From Plakobranchus ocellatus (taxonomy: Eukaryota > Mollusca > Gastropoda > Plakobranchidae): a DNA stretch of 23,251 nt. Below are positions 1-13,500 of this stretch, piece after piece. Numbering within the stretch: the stretch's first letter is position 1; every line of letters begins with the position of its first letter. The DNA lies in contig BLXT01004995.1 in the NCBI GenBank assembly GCA_019648995.1, positions 2,022,820 through 2,046,070 of the forward strand, read 5' to 3'. Under the pieces are notes generated by a model. It saw only the letters and a list, made by a program, of their open reading frames with translations. It had not been told where the DNA came from and searched no databases. The translations under genes and the position numbers were made by a program.

Positions 1-214
1 GCTAGGTCTATATAGATCTAAAGAACTCAACGTCCTACATCAGAGGTATTATCAACCTTTTATTTCTGGTGTTCGTGACACTCACAATATGTTCGAGTTC
101 AATAAGCTATTTCTTCACAATTTTTAATCTTTAGAAAAAAAAAAAAAACAAATTTAACAAAACTGGCGGGAAAAATTAAGAAGACTAAGATAAAACAGAA
201 AAAAGACTTCAATA

Positions 215-252
<38 letters not shown>

Positions 253-770
253 CAATGAATTACGCAAACCTTAGAGGAATAACTCAAGGACATCATCATC
301 AAATGGCACACCCAACAATGTTTTAATATATTAAGTTACTTAGTATGTAAATTATTACTGAGTTAGTTATATAACACCTAATTAGCAATTTCATATAAAT
401 CAGATATTTCTTTGGAAAATTGATACAGCCAAAAGTAAAGTAGCCTAAGGATTGTTCCCTGTGCTTTGCTACTTAAAGAAAGTTAATACTTGTGGACTGG
501 TAAAATATCAAAATAATTGTTATGCTGAGCATCAGTGCTGTTGTGAGTGGAAGTAAGAAGTAGAAATTCCCATTTCTTGGTTAAGAAACAAAACTGCAGA
601 ATTTGTTCAGATAATAAACACTCCACTTAAACATTCTATAGAGCTCAATTTACTTAACTTATCACTTCCCAAACTCTCATTTCACCATCAACTTTATTTT
701 TAAATACTGAAGACCATTATTGTAAAAAAAAATAATACAAGTTTTTTTTCAGGACATGATTGCAACTTAC
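1..770 (-). other. PUM3 intron after exon 15 (partial)
   Basis: AT-rich intron sequence. It contains an A run near 133-147, an (AT)n tract followed by T(16) at 212-252, and an AGATCT site at 14-19. I searched both strands for the expected CPL-domain coding sequence and found none, so the next exon is outside the window. Confidence 0.8.
212..252. repeat. (AT)n microsatellite followed by poly-T
   Basis: About 12 AT units run straight into a 16-base T homopolymer. It is intronic with respect to PUM3. Confidence 0.95.
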
Positions 771-916
771 CATCTGCATGCGTGATAATAGCCTTCACTA
801 CCAGAGCTTGTGAGTTGTCACTCATCATTTCCAAAGCATGGTGCTCCAAATACTTCAGCAGATAGGGTGAAACATACGCTCTGAGCTCCGAAGCCCTGAC
901 ACCTTTGTCCTTTTTA
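771..916 (-). CDS. PUM3: PUM3 coding exon 15 (residues 607-655), last exon in the window
   Basis: Acceptor TTAATGCAG, donor CAGATG|GTAAGT. It encodes SKKDKGVRASELRAYVSPYL, then LKYLEHHALEMMSDNSQALV, then VKAIITHADG; the vertebrate match is SKKDTEVRRRELLESISPALLSYL. It ends with one base of a codon (phase 1), so at least one more exon lies off the left edge, carrying the conserved CPL end of the protein. Confidence 0.95.
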
Positions 917-3900
917 CTGCATTAAAAAAAAAGCAAAATGAATGTGAGAAAGCCAATAAGGGGGGGGGAGGGAGAGAGAGAGAGAGAGAGAGAGAGTCCT
1001 GACAGTTGCTTTTAAGTGCTTTGCCATCAAATGCACAAAAAGCAACGGAGGAGAGAGATGGATGTAGATTTCTAATGTATGCTATGAATAAAGCACATAG
1101 TATTGCACAGGTATTTTTTAAACATAATTAAACACAAAAATGAGTGGATATGAAACCCATCTTACCTTGTAGGATTGTGGTCGCCTTCTTGCAATACGTG
1201 CTGAATGGCTGGGCTGAAGTGCACAGGATCACGAGGATTGAGCAAGTACAGCAAAACTTTTTTGCCGGTAGCATGTACTATCAATGAGTCCAGAGATTTC
1301 AACATTTCCTTCAGAATTGAAAAGAGAAAAAAAATTCCATTGTCCAATTTTTAGAAAACAATTAGTGATATCTCAAAACCAAAAATTACAGGGCCTTAGA
1401 TAAAAAATAACTTTGCACTCCTCAAAAGCATTGTTGCTCAAATGTCTTGGAGGATTCATCAATTGTTAAAGCAGGCTTAAAAGTTGGGATGTCTGAAAAA
1501 TTAAAAATTGTGGAGTGTTGGCAGCTGTTCCTCATCTTTTTAAAAGTGTTGTCGGCGGTCTAATGATTAAGTGTCTGTGAATTAAAAGGCCATGGATTTG
1601 AATTCCAGTTGGGCCTATGTTTTTGGCAACTAGCAGGCAGCTTTATTTATTGACGATATAATGTAAAGATTGATAGACATAGCAACCGAAAGTAAAAGAA
1701 TGGGACTCGAATTAAACAACAAAAAGACAGAAGTTATGGTTATTAGTCGGAGGCCAAATCTGAACGCTGATCTCTTTGTTGATGGGACAAAATTGAAACA
1801 ACGCGACTCTTTCAGATATCTAGGAACTATCATAACACAGGACGGTAAAAGCCACACAGAAATAAAAGCTAGAATTGCACAAGCCAAAACCAACTTCCAA
1901 AAAATGAAACCATTACTAACCAACAACAAAATAACGATAACAACTAGAAAAAGGGCCCTTCAATGTTACATTGAACCCATACTCATGTACGGATGTGAGG
2001 CTTGGACAATAACTAAAGAGATACAAAAGAAAATTGAGGCCGCTGAGATGTGGTTCTTTAGACGTATGCTAAGAGTACCATGGACGGCGAGAAAGACGAA
2101 CGAAGAGGTTCTGAAAGAGACTGAGTCAACCAGGTCCTTGATGAGCAGAATACGAAGACGCCAGACAAAGTTTGTGGGAAACATAATGAGAAGAGAAGGA
2201 TTAGAGAACCTTGTTACAACTGGAAGAATGGAGGGGAAGAAGAGCAGAGGAAGACAAAGAGAGAAAATGCTGGATGGCATGACTTCTTGGATGGGGACAA
2301 AGAGAGTGACGGACGCATTGTCGGAATCCTGGGATCGAGAGAGCTGGAAGGACATGATCGCCAACGCCAAGGGGCAAGGCACCTGATGATGATGATGAAT
2401 GTAAAGTTCTCAGAGCTTACTCCCTGTAGACAAGCGCAATAAAAAAGGCGAGCTGGAAAATTGTTTTTTTTTCCTTTTTTTTTTTTTTTTACATCTCATT
2501 CTTATCATTGCAATTCAGTTGACATGCAAATGAAAATAGTTTTTGTGCATCTAGCCCAGCCCATCCACTAAAAGGTGACCTCAGACTTTTAGACCCTCAC
2601 AACTCAAATCTGCACTTAAAAGGTTCCTCCAGATTCCAGGGCAGGTTTACTATACATTTGAAAAAACCTTTTACTTGTCACTTCTTTCATCTTACGCAAA
2701 CATTAAAAGCATCTGGCACATGGCTGCTTTGGGAAAAGAAATGACTGTTAAGACAGAAAGAAGTCTTAACTTCAACTTAGCCTGTGCTACAAGTAACAAG
2801 ATGGTGGATATATAATTGTCCCAAAATTACAAACTGTAGTTTTGTCCACTCAGATGTGCCAATGCTATCATCTCGGTAATCTTTACATCCAATGCTTAGA
2901 GCTGATTTTTCTACATTGCTCTTCCCATTTTTGTTGGTCTCTAGTTCTTTATGATATTCTTGTCCTAAATCCAAATAGCAGAATCCTTTGAATTCAAATG
3001 AATGAAAAATCTGCCTAAAATCTGAGAAGACTACGGAGAAATAGGGGCGCTGTGCAACTGGGCAGTTACAATCAAAACTTACCGAGTTTTTGACTTAACA
3101 AGTTCAAACTTGTCGGATTTAAGTGATCTAAACGAGCCCTTTGTTTTTGGCTTAGTAAGTCAATTCAGGAAGTTGAAAGTTTCTGACTTAACATGGCTAA
3201 GTCAGAAGGCGGGTGAATTAATTTGTCTCTTAAGTTCTCCTCAACTGTTGGCGTCGGCAGCTCTTGCCTTCTTTTCGCAAGTTGCAGCCACAAGGCAGCG
3301 AACAAAGTGATTTTTCTCTAGGCCTTGAGTGGAATTTGGTGAAGAAAGAGATCTAAGGATTTCATGTTTAAAAAAAACAAAGGAAAAGATAATGCATACC
3401 CACGCAGACTAATTCATTTCCTTTTAGTACATAATGCAATAATTTTGTTTACAAATTTTAACAATTAAAAACATGATTTGCGTTGTGTCATCTAAAATCA
3501 ACAGGCCAAGCCTAGACTTCTGCTCACTTTTAGATTCTTGATTTTGATCCGCTTAAAGTGAACAACGCTGAGGATTATCACGAGCAACAAACTTGTTGGT
3601 TTTGGAATTTAAAATAACAATGTGCAAGTTTTTTTTTTTAAATGAAACCTGAGACGCTTTTTTCAAAAAACAAGCCAAAAGAAAAAAAAAAAAAAAGAGA
3701 CATGTTTTGAAGCTCGGCAAGATATGATGTGTGTAAGATGTAAAATACGCCCCAGGTGAAAGTTCAAGGTTCAAGGGCATGAAACAGACAAAAAAATAAC
3801 AGTTGAACACACACTCAATCTGTTTTCAACTCTATTTCTATAAGTTCAAGATCTGGAGTAGATCTTGATCTATCTATCATCATTTTGATCCAGGCTTACC

Positions 3901-6900
3901 TAACTGCAAAATTTGTTGTGATGGTGAAAATGGACCTTATTCCTTATTAATTAAAAAAATAAATAGATATATATATATAGTTGACTTAATGTCTCAAAAA
4001 AGGGTTTTTTTTGTAATTTTTTTCTGTAATCAAATAGATATAAGCCTAATAAAATAGTTTTCTACAGGCGTGACAGCCAATAACACTGAATTTGTGTAAT
4101 TTTCTTCAGAGAACAAGACTGCTAAGACATTGCACAGGATCCTGCCATTCACACAAAAACAATATTAATCAGGTAATAAATTGTATTTTGTTGGGTTTTT
4201 TTTTAATATGTTTGAATTTTTTTTAAGCACCAGTGGTTCAAACCAATATCACTCTAGTCAGATAAGCACCATGTTGTTGCTGTGCTACAATAGGATGCTG
4301 TAAACTAATGCCTATGCTCACATCTAGATCATTTTTTTCTTGAGAAAGTTAGGATGAAAACCTAGCTATTCCGAGTCCCATAGTTTCACTTGAATTTGAC
4401 TTACTACGTGCGACTTAGCTACGTTTTGATTTGACCTCAAATTGGCATAAACAGTTGCATATCGGCCCAGATCGTTCTCACTCAATAAAGTTTAGATTGG
4501 AAACATTACACATGACTTAATGATATAAAATTAATATTTGTAGCCCTACTCCTAGAAAAGCATTGCCCGTTTTGATCTGGATAAAATGTTGTGAATTGTT
4601 GATTCAAAAAGTTTTACATGCCATTGATATTATGTAAGTCTTGTTAGTCTAATACTGATCTATTTTATCACAAATTCACCACATAAGAAGCAATATGGTA
4701 GACAGAAAAAGTAACATTTTCAGGCACCTGATCCTATAAATAAGTATTTTATTCAATAACACACACAAAAAAAAAGACTGCCTGGAACCCATGTGGATTG
4801 ATATAAAACCTCATCATACGATTCTTGACCCACAATGTTTAAATATAGACATGTATAGGATTAAATCAAACAATAAATAAAACTTAAAATCCACAAGGGA
4901 TAAGGAAAGCAAGATGAAAAAGAAACTTATGAATAGCAAAGGGATAATATCAAGAGGAAAACTTGCTTCTCACACTAACTCATTCCCTCTCTCAGGATGG
5001 CACAGCAAGAAATACTCACATCCAGTATAACTTTTTGAACAAGCACAGTATCATCTACTGCGTCAAAAATAGCCAGTAGGAGCAAGTGCCCCTGTTCCTC
5101 AATGCAAACTTTGGCCACATGGGTCTTAAGACTCTTCACAGATGATTTTCGATCTTTAGCAGAGCCTCCCCAAATGCATTGCATGGCAACTCTAGTACCA
5201 TCTCGAGTATGGAGAAAGCTGGGAATGAGCTCTCTCAGGCTTTCTATCATTTCCTATTCAAAACCAAGAAAAAACAAAAGTAAAGACAATTAGGAAACTC
5301 ATCTCAAATAAGAAAAAGGAAAAAAAAACTGTGCAGCATTTTCATTTTCTCTTTTATATTAATAGATGTCTTAAATACACTGACTTCATTGGAAACTGCC
5401 ACAAAATAAATGAATGATGCATCAATCAAGTTGCCTAAGTATAGCTGCACAGCAGCAAAACAATAGGGCAATCAAAGAATATTTGCAAGATCCATCAGAC
5501 TGTCATATGAAACCAGTATTGAAAATATTAGCTCTAAACTTTCCTCAGGCTAAACAGAACATCAAAAGCTACATCTCAACCTAAATTATTCAAAGTCTGT
5601 ACTTTAATATAAAGCTGAGAATTACATTTGTGAAGCAACCTGAAAAAAATCAAGAACAAGTCACATTTGAACATTTTGAGCTACAAACATGATATATGAG
5701 ATTATAATATCCACTTTTATAATCAATAAAAAATCATATGTGGATTGTGCGTTAGAAGATTGAACTTTTAGTTTCTATCTCTTTGAATCGAGAAAATTTG
5801 TAAAAGTAAGTTCACAATGCAAAAGAATCCACAGCATCGTGTTCCTGACTTACCCTGATTGTCTTATCTTAGTGTAGTGACCAATCCAAGTGAGCTTGAT
5901 ATTATGTTATACTTTTGAGAAAATAGAAAATTTATTACTTTCCCCCTCTTTAGCATCTCTTCTTCAAAGATCTAAAAATCTCACAGGAAGATTCTGCAGG
6001 TTGTCTTTATGGTTTACAATGTTCAAAATGTGATTTCCAACTCGTTCAAACTGCTCTCCATATATTTATTCTTTCAAACATTAGAAGATTTAAAGATAGC
6101 TTGGAAAAACCAAAATCTGTTTTTAAAACAACAGACAAACAAATGTTAATAAAAGCTCATCTAGATCTAATATGTGTCAATTTCCACAGATTTTCCATAC
6201 AAAGAAACCAAAAACTTACTTTGAAAAGCCTACCATAAACTTTTAAATGCTTTCAAAGGTCTGAAATGTTTTGAAAATCTAATGTCATGCTACCTTTATT
6301 TATTTGTACAGTTCTAGATCTATAGCTTGGTCACCCTTCCAAGGTTTTTCAAAAGGGCTATAAATAGAAAAGGTTTCTCCACTTTATTAAGAACATGTCT
6401 GTGACATTGTTATCTTTTCCTTAATTATTACAGAACTCAGCCCAAGGCATATGAGTGATTATATGCAGTTACTGCTTGTATTTATTTCATAAAACCTTAT
6501 ATAGAGGGGAAAAAACAGGAATGATTCACTTCCTTCGTGCTGTCTAAAAGGTAACAAAAGAAGTAATAAATCATAAAACCAATAAAATTAGTTTTCATTT
6601 TTTTTTAAAAAATAGCATGCTCCATTGTCTTAAAATTGGTTTTGTCAAAATGCAGATTTAAAGACATAAAAATGACACAGAAGATATAAATAAATAAGCA
6701 AAGTTACCTTTTTCGATTTGGCATCTGCATAGAGGAAAAAATCCATGAAAACTTTGTGGACAAGCGAGTAAGTCAGCAGATCTCTGCATGATTAAATCAA
6801 TTAAAAAAAAAAAAATTTTGCTGAATCATTATTTAATCCAGCATTATAACAAACTCAATCAAAACCCTGGTGAATCAAAGCAAACTAAAAAATTTGATTC

Positions 6901-9900
6901 TTCAAGACTTTATTCATAGCAACATTCTGACCAGATCTGTCAGATGCAAAAGCTAAATAGGTCTATATTTCATTTTATAACAAACCAATGAAGGACTTTT
7001 TAAAAATTTAAAAAAAAAAAAGAAAAAGCATTTTTTTTTTGTGCTAAAGCTGAATCACATTGGTTTCAAGACAAATGGGAAACATCTTACCTATTGCTTA
7101 TGGCTCGCATCACAATAAAAAAGTTGTAATTATAGAGTATAAATTATATTTTTTATTTATAAATACTTTTGATGTAGAGGAAATGTTCCACATATTGTGA
7201 TTTAGCACCTCCTTATTTCTTTGAGGCTCTTTATACGGCAACCGGTTGCCCCCATCAGGCAAATGGTAGAATACTCAACAGCTATTCAGTAATCAGCATA
7301 TTAATATGGAAAAGCATCTTTTTATATTACAAAAAAACTCATCAGCTTGTAAGTCATCTGCTTCATTAGTATCAAATAAGCTATCAGCATCAAAATTTTT
7401 TCCATGGAGGGATTTTCACGCTATGGATAAGACACTTAATCTTTCACAAAATATAGTTCATACTATATACATGCTTTAAATGTATACGTACGTAGATGTA
7501 TATGCACATATATCTGTATATATGTGTAATATATGTATGTTTGTATATCTATCTCTCTCTCTTATATATATATATATACACACACATATATACACTTTTT
7601 CTTTTTTTTTTTTTTCACATCTTATAAGAATGCTCTTCATTTACGGATTTTTTATTTTGAAATAACAAATTTTAAACAATTAGCTTACATTTTACGTCAT
7701 GATGCTTTGCTTAGCGAATATCTTTGGCATTTTATTTGTGATCGTTATTTTTTTACTTGATAAAGCCTTACGGCGAAATGTTGTCATGTATACTCTGTAT
7801 TGTTTAATTTGTTCTTATAAGTTTGTGTTGGTGGTTGTATTCTTTTACCACATTACCTACGAAAGACTTTGACAAGTCACTGAGGATAAAGATATTTTTT
7901 TTATATATCTAAAGATTCTTGAACTTTATGTTGACTAGAAAAAAATAATTTCACATTTTGTTTATAAACTAATCAGATAAGCCATTAATAGTGACACACA
8001 CACACAAAAAAGAGCCTGACTTGTCAATGAGCGGCAAGAGTGTTTCCTTCAAGCTGCGTATGACCATGTCTCTCTTCTCAGGCTGTTCAGCAATGATCTG
8101 CTCCAAGGACTGATAGGCTTGGTCCTTCAACAGGATTGGTGAGAAAAACAAAAGATAAGATAGATAAGAAATAAAGACTATAGGGGAAGAAAGGCAGTAG
8201 TCACAAAATATCAAAGTCTTAACTAATCCCATCAGCCCTCAGCTTACGTCTTTTATTTTGTCCAAAAAAATATCCAGGGGAAGAAAGGCCGTAGTCCGGT
8301 GATAACAGGACTTTTTAAAAAGCAGTCCTGTGAAAGAAGGGCAGTTGTCCAAACTTTAAACTTTGATTTTCTCGGAACTCTTTTTTTGTGACATCTGCCC
8401 TTTTCCCCTGTACTCTTCAAATTTCCTAGAGTATGGATTATTCTTTTTATTTGACAGCTCACTCTAAAAAAGAAATGAGGAGTGTTGTATTGAAAAGAAT
8501 CTAATAACTATGCAAATAATAAAAAAATGAACATAATACTTGAATTTATGTGTCTAAATGATAAAAGGAGATATAACACATGGTAATTATAATATTTATA
8601 CAAAATCTTTGATCTAGATTAGCAAATATGAAAAAGAATAGGAGCACCTTAAAAAAGTGGGAAAATCATAGAAGTTTGAAATGGGAAGTGAATTGTAAAT
8701 AAATAAAAAAAAAGGTGTTTTCTTTGAAAAATTACCTTGAAGAGGGAAAAGGTTGGCCCATAAAATTCTTCATGAATAGACATTCTTTGAGGAGCTGTGG
8801 CATATTCATTATAGGCATATTCTACAATTTCCGAGGCTTCCTGAAAAGTGTTTCATAAAACTCGTGATTAAAAATTACCATCAACATGATATAGTGTAAA
8901 AAATATGGTGAAAATGCTAAACTTAGTCAAGTGCTGTTTATGCAACAGTATGTGCAGTTGTTTCTTTGAATTTTTTATTACAGCTACCTAAATCTAAGTA
9001 TGAGGAGAGTTTGCTGATAGGAGTTTGTGGATAAATTTGAGTGTGTGGTGGGAGTTCATCATTGTGTGGGGATTGTAATCAATTGGAGGATACAATACAA
9101 AGCCTTATTTAATACTCAGTCACTTTAGCCATATTTTAACACTCACGTTAGCCAATCTGCCAGGCTACTGAGAAGGCATGTCTTGGTGAAACTGTGTGTG
9201 TGTGCTTTATAAAGGTGATATGTTAGAGTTAAGCTTTGTACATTTGTAAATTAGACTACAATAAATTTAAGGGAAGAAGTCTTTGATTGATTATGTCCAT
9301 AAATAACTGTAATCGATATACTTAAAAACCTTTTCCAAAATTTAAGTCATGGGCTTGTTTTATTTCTATATGAAAGACTAAAATCTTAAGGGAGACTTTA
9401 ATGTCTTATAGCTTTTGCATGTATGATGTAAACTGTAGGCATGGATTGAAGTTATGCAGTGTGGACTGGCCAGGATAGGGGTAAAGATCTTAAAGATTTT
9501 TGAATAACAAAAAGTACATTTTATGTCAGGTGACTTGTAGACCAATTGGGGAGTTTTAATTTTGATTCCGAGATATGCTATTATTTACATCGTAAAACCA
9601 TCTGGCAATAAACATATTTTTTTCTTTATTATCAACTATTTACAGGGATTGAATAAAAACTGTACTACTGCATGCAACCTAAATCATAGCATTTGGTTTA
9701 TGAGTAGTAGCCACATTGTGTTGGTTATTATCTTTCCCTATATGTTACAAAAATAAACACATAATTCTGTTAGTGTCATTCAGCCCCTTGGCATAATTAT
9801 GATAGCCTCCTTCCAAGAACCGTTTTGTTACATTTTTAAGATTTTCGAAAGAATTTTTACAAAACATAAAACAACAAAACTTTTTTTTTCATTGAATAAT

Positions 9901-10487
9901 AATTTTATAAATTATTTATTGCTTAAAGTCTGAAAAAATCTGCATCTCAATTTATTTAATTCAAGGATTTTTAAAACCACAGGTCACTCAAAGTCAATTA
10001 GAAATTTCAGGGGGAAAAGCTTAATTGTCCTACAGTAGACCAACTAAGGCATATAACAATGTCTGCAAAATAGTCTTAGGTAAACACATACAAACACAAC
10101 TAACCTTGTGCCTAATGAGCTTGCGAATTTGTCCATGAAAGCATTGGAAAATTTGTCCTTTTAACTCTTTGGATCTGATGAGAAATGAGCCAGAACAGTA
10201 TAACTGATCAAAATATCAACTGAGCTGACGAATTTTAAAATAAGTTTAGTAATTGTTAAAAACATTGAATTTACTAATGTTTACAAAATATATGTCAAAG
10301 CACTGACTAGTACTGTAAAATAATTTGGTTTTCCAGGTGTCAGTCTTGCTAATAGTCTTGCAGCAAAGTATCTACATTCAGTGACAATTTTGGCTATTGC
10401 AAAGATAAAAAATAAAAAGTATAATATATTGACAACCTGATAATGTAAAACAGAGAGAGAGGGAGTGAGAAAGAAAGAAAGAAAGAG

Positions 10488-10556
<69 letters not shown>

Positions 10557-13500
10557 AAACACTCACCCATAATTTATGAGCTTTCTCACAACAAACTTTG
10601 CATATTTAGACTTGCATAAATCACAAATGTCACCTGAGAGATAGAAATGGTTGGACAAAAAATTTCAATTGTTATTCTTTTCCAATTCATTTTATTTTTT
10701 TCACTCTGAAATTTTCAAGCTTTTCATGAGATCAAGAATTGATGATAAAATGCTCAAAAACTTATGTTAACTTCAAGGTCTTGCTTCATCAAGAATAATG
10801 GGTAGATCAATCATAACAGAGTATGAAAAGGAGGAATGGGACATGTGCACAGAACTCCCTCTCCATTTGCACACATTTGCACATTCAGAAAATGCCACTA
10901 AATTAAAAATCTGACTTTGCTTTTGAACCAAACCTCTCCACCTTATAGCACTGACTCAAACATACCACAATAACTTTGGTTTGAATAATTATTGAAAATT
11001 ATTGTAAAAAACCAGGTGTCCAAATCAACCGGGGGAACAGACCTAAAAAAAAAAAGAGTGTCTCAAATAGTAACAGATATAAACTGAACTATTTTCCTGA
11101 ATGCAATTATCTCAGACCTCTAGCCCCCTCAACATACTTACAGTATAAAAGGCTTAAAAACGCCTTGTTATGGATCTAACAAACAGAGCCTTTTTGTAAC
11201 AACAAAAAGTACAAAATAACCAGTTAACCTAAAAAAAAAACATCATTAAATTTTATCCCAATCAAAATAAATATATATGTTCATAATAAATGAAAAACAC
11301 TTAGGAAAGGTTTGAAAGTTTTATGCAAGAAAATAGCATTTTTAAGGGTTGGACATGGGAATGAGAGAACCAGCACTGTAACAAAAAAAAGTTATATTTG
11401 GTTGCAAAAAACAACGGGGATGGGGGACTGGATGATGTCATGAAGCTGCATAAAAGAGTTTGAGAGAGAAAATTTTCTGATGTATAAGCCAAATCACAGA
11501 ATCAATGAAATGACCACAGAGTGTATCGAATTGCATAAAAAGATGCATAATAAAAGAAACAAGAGTCTAAAAATGTTTTTGCGACTCAATTAGCGTTTTG
11601 ACAATGAATGAAAGAATAGTTTCTTTTAAAGTTGTCATGAAGTCAACAAAAAAATAGCAGGTAGATAAAATACATATTCCGTAAGTGTTTTGGCAAACTG
11701 GCATTAAAATTAGACAGTGATTATTTCAAAGCGGGTATCTCTGTTCTCTGTTTATCTTCCTCCTTACATCAATAGCATGTTTATCTTCATACATGCAGCT
11801 ACACCTTGCAAAAACTTGCATTCTAGAGCAGAGCTGAGAATATCTTAAGTATCTAAAGGATGCAGAACTGAAGAGCAAATTCACCAATAAACACTAAGAA
11901 ATCCAGTGACCAAAAAACACTAAACAAATTAAAAAATATTTTAAAATGTCTTTCATCCATCTCCTTTAATTATAGACCAATATAAATCAAGCTTGGAGGA
12001 GAAACACTTCATAAAATAGGAAATCTCTTTCTTTCAAGTCAAGCTTCATTTTCCCTGAAAAAGAAATTCATCACGCATTTAATTAAGCTATTGTCTACAT
12101 TCTTATGCATCACTTACCTTTAAAACTGCTCTAAAACCAAGTGTCACTGCATTGATTTTCCTCTTTGATTTTTATGATTAGGAGGCACAGGCCAAATCTG
12201 GCCATTGCAAACATTTGAATACAAAACTCAGAAATGGCAGCCAATAAAAAATGGATTTTGTTTGTTTTAACCTCCCTGACACAATTTCTGAGCAATATAC
12301 TAGAAACTAACTGAAATTTAAAATTGAAAAAACAAAACCAATAAGCAGGGATGCCAGTGGCCTCGGACAAACAAGCAGGAAACTTGTATAGTAAAAAAGA
12401 GTTTTTTCAAAGCTGTAGGTAAAGTATAATTGACTTTTGAGTAATAAAAATGAGGCAGAAAGGCAGAAATCTTGTTTAAATCGGAAAACTGGCATCCCTG
12501 AATAAGGAAAAGAGAATAAGTTCAGCTTCTTATATTTTTTACTTTATATTTTTACATCAAACCATTCTACCTGTGGTATTATACTTTTTTCTTCAGCTTC
12601 ATTTAACATAATAAAAAAAAATGACTGTACCCACCCTTGATCTCCTCAAAGATGCTAACCCTCTGCTGCTCACTGCCATATTGTACCAGACATTGAACCA
12701 CACGTGATGAATCATGAACCATGCTTAGCTGGATAGAAACACATTATCTTATGCATGAATTAATATCCTTTTATAGACACATATACAACAGGCCGAAATT
12801 TTGCAAAAGGGATCACTCTTTTGTGATCACATTGTTCCAAATACTTGGATGTTTCTACTAAAGTTTTGATGCTCGGAAACAGTTGGCGAAAGAGATTTTT
12901 GGGGGGGTTTTTTCTTTACTATCGAATCATAACACCATGCTACAGAGAATTTTTTCCATTTGCTCTTATTTAATTTATTTTTTACAATTCTGGTTTTGCA
13001 TTTATTATTTCATCCAGCTCTCTCTCTTTTTTTCTTCATAATTTTACTTTAAAAATACTGGAAGTAAACTGTTCATGTTTAATTGTCAGATAAATTGTTG
13101 ACTGCAGTGGTAACAAGGAAAAAAATTTATACTTCGTATCAATGAACCAACACATTTTTTTTAACGATGAAAAACAATTTTTTCAGGGACAAATTTTATC
13201 AATTTTTAATTACCTGCATAAACACTACTTTCACATAAAAAACAAAAATAGACATTAGAAATATATACAGAAACGATCTGATGCTGACCTATCCAATACT
13301 TCAATTATAATTTTGGCAAGATCAAAATTCTTAAGATTTTCCAGATTTTATCTGTGGAAGCTTATTAATGTCCATTATACACAACAGATGAGATGGCAAC
13401 ATGCTAATAGCTAAAAAAACTGGTTCTGTAAATTATATTCTTACATTTCTGAATGTTGAAAATTTTTTTTACTAAAGTACTGGGTCTCAACAATATATAT

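Larger units (their letters stand above)
1309..5019 (-). other. PUM3 intron 13 (3.7 kb)
   Basis: Between exons 13 and 14. Besides the tRNA-like and LINE sequences at 1548-2400, it is AT-rich with poly-T and poly-A runs (2464-2490, 3680-3696). A less AT-rich patch lies at 3040-3310 with two perfect short hairpins (arms 3098-3104/3107-3113 and 3181-3190/3198-3207). Short open frames at 3110-3310 and 3553-3810 show no recognisable protein. Confidence 0.75.
6784..8020 (-). other. PUM3 intron 11 (1.24 kb)
   Basis: It contains a compound TA/TG/CT microsatellite at about 7470-7600 and a stretch at about 7680-7870 with a possible retroelement 3'-end motif. The rest is AT-rich with nothing recognisable. 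Confidence 0.7.

Noticed and set aside
1548..1625. Functional tRNA gene
   Set aside because: The A- and B-box-like motifs are degenerate, the anticodon arm is missing, and acceptor-stem pairing does not hold.
1630..2382. Open frames on the minus strand opposite the LINE
   Set aside because: Antisense shadows of the retrotransposon reading frame, with no family similarity.
7480..7760. Tyr/Ile-rich open frames
   Set aside because: Translations of the compound microsatellite and flanking T run.
10281..10566. Serine-leucine repeat open frames on the minus strand
   Set aside because: They are direct translations of the CT microsatellite beside exon 8 and cross its splice donor.
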